64,000 nt of DNA from assembly GCA_050010535.1 (NCBI GenBank), contig JBEKKT010000007.1, forward strand, positions 11,991-75,990, in the 5' to 3' direction. Below, one piece after another: positions 60,980-64,000 of the stretch (position 1 is the first letter of the stretch; every line of letters begins with the position of its first letter). The notes under the pieces were generated by a model. The model did not search any database. It saw only the letters and a program-made list of their open reading frames with translations, and had not been told where the DNA came from. Both the position numbers and the translations under genes were made by a program. Source of the DNA: JAJRAG01 sp050010535 (GTDB lineage Archaea > Thermoplasmatota > Thermoplasmata > Methanomassiliicoccales > JACIVX01).

Positions 60980-61148
60980 ACCCCGAAGAGGCGAACACTT
61001 TCTAAGGAGCCACCGTCGATGATCCGATGCTTGATACTGGACTGCTCTGGCTTGATCGATCGGACGCGACACATCGGGATGGTGCGGAGTGGTTTGGAAA
61101 GGATCCGGCGAGTCTCGTCAGATCCTTTATTTAGTTATTCCTACCTCT

Positions 61149-62906
61149 CTAGAAAAGCCCCTTGATGTTACCCTTCTCGTCGAGGTCTATGTCCATGTAT
61201 CCTGGGTGCGATGCGAGGCCAGGCATCGTGCTCATCTTCCCCAGCAGCGGGTAGATGAAACCTGCGCCGACGCTCGCCCTAACCTCCCGAATCGGAACGG
61301 TGAAGCCCTTCGGGACGCCCTTAAGATCTGGGTCGTGGCTCAAGCTCAAGTGGGTTTTCGCCATGCATATCGGTAAGCCACCAAAACCGGCGTTCTCGTA
61401 GGACTTGATCTGCTTCTCAGCGATGTCGGTGTACGTCACGTCGTCCGCTCCGTAGATCTCCTTGGCGATGCACTCTATCTTCTTCTTGATCGGCCAGTCG
61501 AGCGGATAGAGAAACTTGAACTTCGAGGGCCTGCCGCAAGCCTCGACGACGAGCTTCGCTAGTTGCTTCGCACCCTTGCCCCCCTCGGCCCAGTGCGTGC
61601 ACTTCACGGCGTCCTCCGCCCCGGTCTTGGCCGCATACTTGCGAATAACCTCGAACTCGGCGTCCGTGTCGCTCTCGAAGGCATTGACAGCCACGACGAC
61701 AGGGATGCCGAAACGCGTCGCGTTCTTGATGTGCGCTCCGAGGTTGCCCAGTCCCCTCTCAAGCAGGTCGAGGTTCTCGTTAGTGTAGGCCTTGTCGAGC
61801 GGCACGCCCGGCCTGACCTTCGGTCCTCCCCCATGCATCTTAAGTGCCCTAACGGTCGCGACGAGCACTACCGCGTTCGGGATTAGGCCACTGTACCTGC
61901 ACTTGATGTCGAAGAACTTCTCCATCCCTATGTCCGCGCCGAAACCGCTCTCCGTGACGACGTAGTCAGCGCATCTGAGGGCGATCTGGTCCGCAATGAT
62001 GCTGCTGTTGCCGTGCGCGATGTTCGCGAATGGCCCCGCATGTACGAAGGCCGGTTGTCCTTCCAGAGTCTGCATCAGATTGGGCATGATCGTGTCCTTC
62101 ATCAGGACCGTGACCGCGCCCGCAATCTTCAGCTGTTCAAGCGAGACCGGCTTGCCGGTCCTGTCAAGCCCGACGACAACTCGTCCAATTCTTTGGCGCA
62201 TGTCTCTGAGGTCCGCAGTGAGAGCGAGGATTGCCATCAGTTCGCTCGCGACGCTGATGTCGTATCCGGTCTTCCGGGGGAAGATTGGGTTCAGAGTCCC
62301 GTCTTCATTCTTTGCGTCGTTGAATCCTATTAGAATCTCTCTTAGACTGCGGTCGCAGACGTCAACAACGCGGTTCCATGTGATAGTACTGGGGTCGATG
62401 TCTATTCTCGTCAGCTCTTTCTTCTTCAGTTGCTCGTCCGTCTGGAGGCTCTCGTGGTACATGCGGCTGTCGATTGCGGCAGCCACCAAATTGTTAGCCA
62501 CTGAGATAGCGTGTATATCCCCCGTCAGGTGAAGATTGAAGCTTTCCATCGGTATGATCTGGCTGTAGCCTCCTCCTGCGGCGCCGCCCTTGATGTTGAA
62601 CGTCGGTCCCATGCTCGGTTGTCTGATGCATGCGGCGACGCTCTTCTTCAACTCCGTGCCCAGAGCCTGAACGAGACCCACGGTCGTGGTCGTCTTGCCC
62701 TCACCGAGGGGTGTCGGGGTGATTGCCGTCACATCGATGTACCTACCCTGGGGTCTGTCGGCGAACTTCTTCATGACGTCCAGATGGACCTTGCCTATGA
62801 ACCTGCCGTAGAATTCCAGGTCGTCTGCAGTCAATCCCAACTTCGCGGCGACGTCCACGATCGGTCGAATGTTCGTCTTCTGAGCTATCTCGATGTCACT
62901 CTTCAA
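61149..62906 (-). CDS. fhs: Formate-tetrahydrofolate ligase
   Basis: Fhs makes 10-formyl-THF from formate, THF and ATP, opening the folate methyl branch. The 585-residue protein has the P-loop PTPLGEGKTTTTVGL, PSMGPTFNIKGGAAGGGYSQ, NLHLTGDIHAI and FANIAHGNSSIIAD. The TTG at 62906 begins M-K-S-D-I-E-I-A-Q, the family start, and has ggagggaag upstream (62911-62919). A longer ATG frame from 62951 begins too close to the TATA region ctatatc (62957-62963). Archaea mostly lack this enzyme, so bacterial ancestry is likely. Confidence 0.95.
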   Translation of the reverse strand: MKSDIEIAQKTNIRPIVDVAAKLGLTADDLEFYGRFIGKVHLDVMKKFADRPQGRYIDVTAITPTPLGEGKTTTTVGLVQALGTELKKSVAACIRQPSMGPTFNIKGGAAGGGYSQIIPMESFNLHLTGDIHAISVANNLVAAAIDSRMYHESLQTDEQLKKKELTRIDIDPSTITWNRVVDVCDRSLREILIGFNDAKNEDGTLNPIFPRKTGYDISVASELMAILALTADLRDMRQRIGRVVVGLDRTGKPVSLEQLKIAGAVTVLMKDTIMPNLMQTLEGQPAFVHAGPFANIAHGNSSIIADQIALRCADYVVTESGFGADIGMEKFFDIKCRYSGLIPNAVVLVATVRALKMHGGGPKVRPGVPLDKAYTNENLDLLERGLGNLGAHIKNATRFGIPVVVAVNAFESDTDAEFEVIRKYAAKTGAEDAVKCTHWAEGGKGAKQLAKLVVEACGRPSKFKFLYPLDWPIKKKIECIAKEIYGADDVTYTDIAEKQIKSYENAGFGGLPICMAKTHLSLSHDPDLKGVPKGFTVPIREVRASVGAGFIYPLLGKMSTMPGLASHPGYMDIDLDEKGNIKGLF

Positions 62907-62956
62907 AGAAACTTCCCTCCGGGAAGCCCGCCCTGTGGCGGGGAGCTTCACTTTGT

Positions 62957-63018
62957 CTATATCTCACGAAGGTTTCTTTCTCGCCCCAGGCTTTTTCCCC
63001 TGAAAACGAAAGAATCTC
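62957..63018. repeat. Left copy of a duplicated promoter segment
   Basis: This segment before fhs begins ctatatctcacgaaggtttc and matches the segment at 63915-63976 with about 80-85% identity over roughly 60 bases, in the same orientation. It contains the fhs TATA (gatatag on the - strand). The two copies flank the toxin-antitoxin pair. Confidence 0.7.
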
Positions 63019-63143
63019 TACGTCGACACCGTGATGATTGCTGATTGATGATCGATGATTGGAATATACCTATTTTATGAAAATTGGTCAACCGAAACTT
63101 TTGGAAAAGCTGTTGTTGGTGGTGGTGTGGAGAAGGGCTTGGG

Positions 63144-63512
63144 TTAGTGGTGGCTGTAAGCCATCCGCTGGGGTGCTTTTTTGGGGAATCTCTTGGTTCC
63201 CTTCCGCAGTTTCTGGCCGAGGGCCGTCTCGGCGTGCAACCTCAGACCGAGTGCATCGATAACTTTGAGAATGGTATCGAAGCCCGGACTCCTGTCTCCT
63301 GAGAGCGCTTTGTAAAGACTCTCGCGGGACAACCCGGCATCCCGCGCCACCTGAGACATGCCTTTTGCCCGGGCAATATCTCCCAGTGCTTTGGCAATGA
63401 AGGCGGCATCACCATTTGCCTCCTCAATGCAAGCTTCAAGATAAGCAGCCATTTCCTGGGGAGTACGAAGATGTTCGGAAACATCATATTTGGTCGTGAT
63501 TGTTTTTGCCAT
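63144..63512 (-). CDS. higA: HigA-type antitoxin (HI1420 family)
   Basis: The protein of about 122 residues has a short N-terminal toxin-binding segment (DVSEHLRTPQEMAAYLEA) and a helix-turn-helix (AKGMSQVARDAGLSRESLYKALSGDRSPGF, in parts). It neutralises and autoregulates the preceding toxin. ATG 63512 lies five bases after ggagg; ATG 63515 is too close. It lies nine bases after the toxin. The composition and promoter are bacterial in style. Confidence 0.9.
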   Translation of the reverse strand: MAKTITTKYDVSEHLRTPQEMAAYLEACIEEANGDAAFIAKALGDIARAKGMSQVARDAGLSRESLYKALSGDRSPGFDTILKVIDALGLRLHAETALGQKLRKGTKRFPKKAPQRMAYSHH

Positions 63513-63521
63513 CATATCCTC

Positions 63522-63812
63522 CTAAAGATTCCTTGCCAGGCGAAGTGCAGTCTTGATATCTCTATCCTGTGTGCGCTTCTCGCCACCCGCCAGCAGAATG
63601 ATCACCGATTGCCCGCGCTGCGTGTAATAAACCCGATACCCCGGTCCGTAATCGATCCGCAACTCTGAAACTCCTTCTCCCACCGGCTTTGCATCTCCGG
63701 GATTTCCACCGGCTAATCGCTCGATCCTTACCAGAATACGTGCGCGTGCCCGGACGTCCTTCAAGCCGTCGATCCATTTGGCGAAAAGTTCAGTTTTGCG
63801 AATCTCTACCAT
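63522..63812 (-). CDS. higB: HigB/RelE-type toxin (HI1419 family)
   Basis: The 96-residue RelE/ParE-fold protein begins MVEIRKTELFAKWIDGLKD and carries IERLAGGNPGDAKPV, ELRIDYGPGYRVYYTQ and the terminal VIILLAGGEKRTQDRDI. These are diagnostic of this family of ribosome-dependent mRNA interferases. It precedes the antitoxin, the order typical of HigBA. Its promoter has a consensus-like bacterial layout. Confidence 0.92.
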   Translation of the reverse strand: MVEIRKTELFAKWIDGLKDVRARARILVRIERLAGGNPGDAKPVGEGVSELRIDYGPGYRVYYTQRGQSVIILLAGGEKRTQDRDIKTALRLARNL

Positions 63813-63816
63813 ACGA

Positions 63817-63845
63817 ATTGTAGCCTAATGGCTACACTTTGTCAA
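63817..63845 (-). promoter_or_regulatory. Bacterial sigma-70-type promoter and operator palindrome of the TA pair
   Basis: On the - strand TTGACA (63845-63840) and TACAAT (63822-63817) are 17 bases apart, an almost ideal bacterial -35/-10 pair, about 4 bases before the toxin ATG. The spacer and -10 hold tgtagcctaatggctaca (63819-63836), a perfect 7-4-7 inverted repeat and likely binding site for the antitoxin. Confidence 0.85.
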
Positions 63846-63914
63846 TCAATGTCTGCCGTTGTCATAATATTGATCGGTGGGGTCGGCAGTTCGAATCTTT
63901 ATCCTTGGCTTTAC

Positions 63915-63976
63915 CTATATTTCACGAAAGTTTCCTTCTGACCCCAGGCCTTTTTCCTGGAAACGAAGAAATATCT
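63915..63976. repeat. Right copy of the duplicated promoter segment
   Basis: The segment begins ctatatttcacgaaagtttc and continues ccttctgaccccaggcc, aligning with 62957-63018. On the - strand it also ends in a TATA-like aaatatag that would read toward the toxin-antitoxin genes. The sequence continues to the window edge. Confidence 0.7.
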
Positions 63977-64000
63977 TCACCGCCACCCATCTCATTGATG

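Noticed and set aside
63031..63060. C/D box-like gtgatga ... ctga run
   Set aside because: Boxes are too close together for guide sequences and no second C'/D' pair is seen; it is a short tgatga-type repeat.
63880..63915. tRNA-like T-loop (gttcgaatc)
   Set aside because: Flanking bases cannot form a T stem and no acceptor, D or anticodon arm is present.
1..64000. CRISPR arrays and rRNA genes
   Set aside because: No regularly spaced repeats and no rRNA-like stretches were seen on reading through.

Overview
The window is archaeal chromosomal DNA of roughly 55% GC. It carries ribosomal proteins L7Ae, S28e, L24e and S6e, translation factors aIF5B and aIF2-gamma, a thermosome, the proteasome ATPase PAN, a GINS subunit, MBF1, HerA, an archaeal/eukaryotic-type prolyl-tRNA synthetase and a DUF120 riboflavin kinase. 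TATA boxes lie about 25 bp before many starts, and several messages look leaderless. Gene content suggests a euryarchaeal (Thermoplasmatota-like) lineage; this placement is inference. No rRNA or CRISPR was seen.

Layout. 1-5526: branched-chain aminotransferase, a tiny zinc-ribbon protein, a three-gene pyruvate:ferredoxin oxidoreductase operon with fused gamma-delta subunit, and a frameshifted methyltransferase. 5684-11226: translation cluster (rpl7ae-rps28e-rpl24e-ndk, infB, rps6e-eif2g-PIN). 11223-19997: a methanogenesis-marker-8 (DUF2099) homologue, ribK, purS-purL-purQ, marC, trmI, and an eroded patch with a serine-recombinase remnant. 20056-29662: proS, prs, herA-DUF357, and tmk-coaBC-pantoate kinase next to a decayed panE, then an enolase-superfamily gene, a gcvPA-like relic, Toprim and DUF167 genes. 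29831-39124: radical-SAM gene, GINS, MBL and CBS proteins, tRNA-Lys(CUU) with a T-loop intron, GPN GTPase, PAN, MBF1. 39333-44693: thermosome-grpE-dnaK-dnaJ chaperone block. 44787-50542: MFS transporter, RNase H-fold protein, and the AMP-salvage RuBisCO operon. 50594-62906: PolX, purH, and a one-carbon block of acsE, metF, metV, mvhD, two HdrA-like genes and formate-THF ligase. 62957-63976: a toxin-antitoxin pair with a bacterial sigma-70-type promoter, flanked by two diverged copies of an archaeal promoter segment.

How the genes fit together. Fhs makes 10-formyl-THF, which PurH can consume and which feeds a methyl branch. MetF/MetV with MvhD and HdrA-like subunits resemble the flavin-based methylene-THF reductase assembly of acetogens. 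AcsE would pass the methyl group to a corrinoid protein, and POR would link acetyl-CoA and pyruvate. E2b2, RuBisCO and AMP phosphorylase turn AMP plus phosphate and CO2 into 3-phosphoglycerate. The combination points to an anaerobe with a bacterial-type folate Wood-Ljungdahl methyl branch. CODH/ACS and FolD are not in this window.

Most notable observations: a canonical bulge-helix-bulge intron in the tRNA-Lys T-loop; two probable CTG start codons in the metF/hdr operon; the bacterial TA island between duplicated archaeal promoters; a palindromic candidate operator before the RuBisCO operon; and several gene relics (panE, gcvPA-like, recombinase, methyltransferase).
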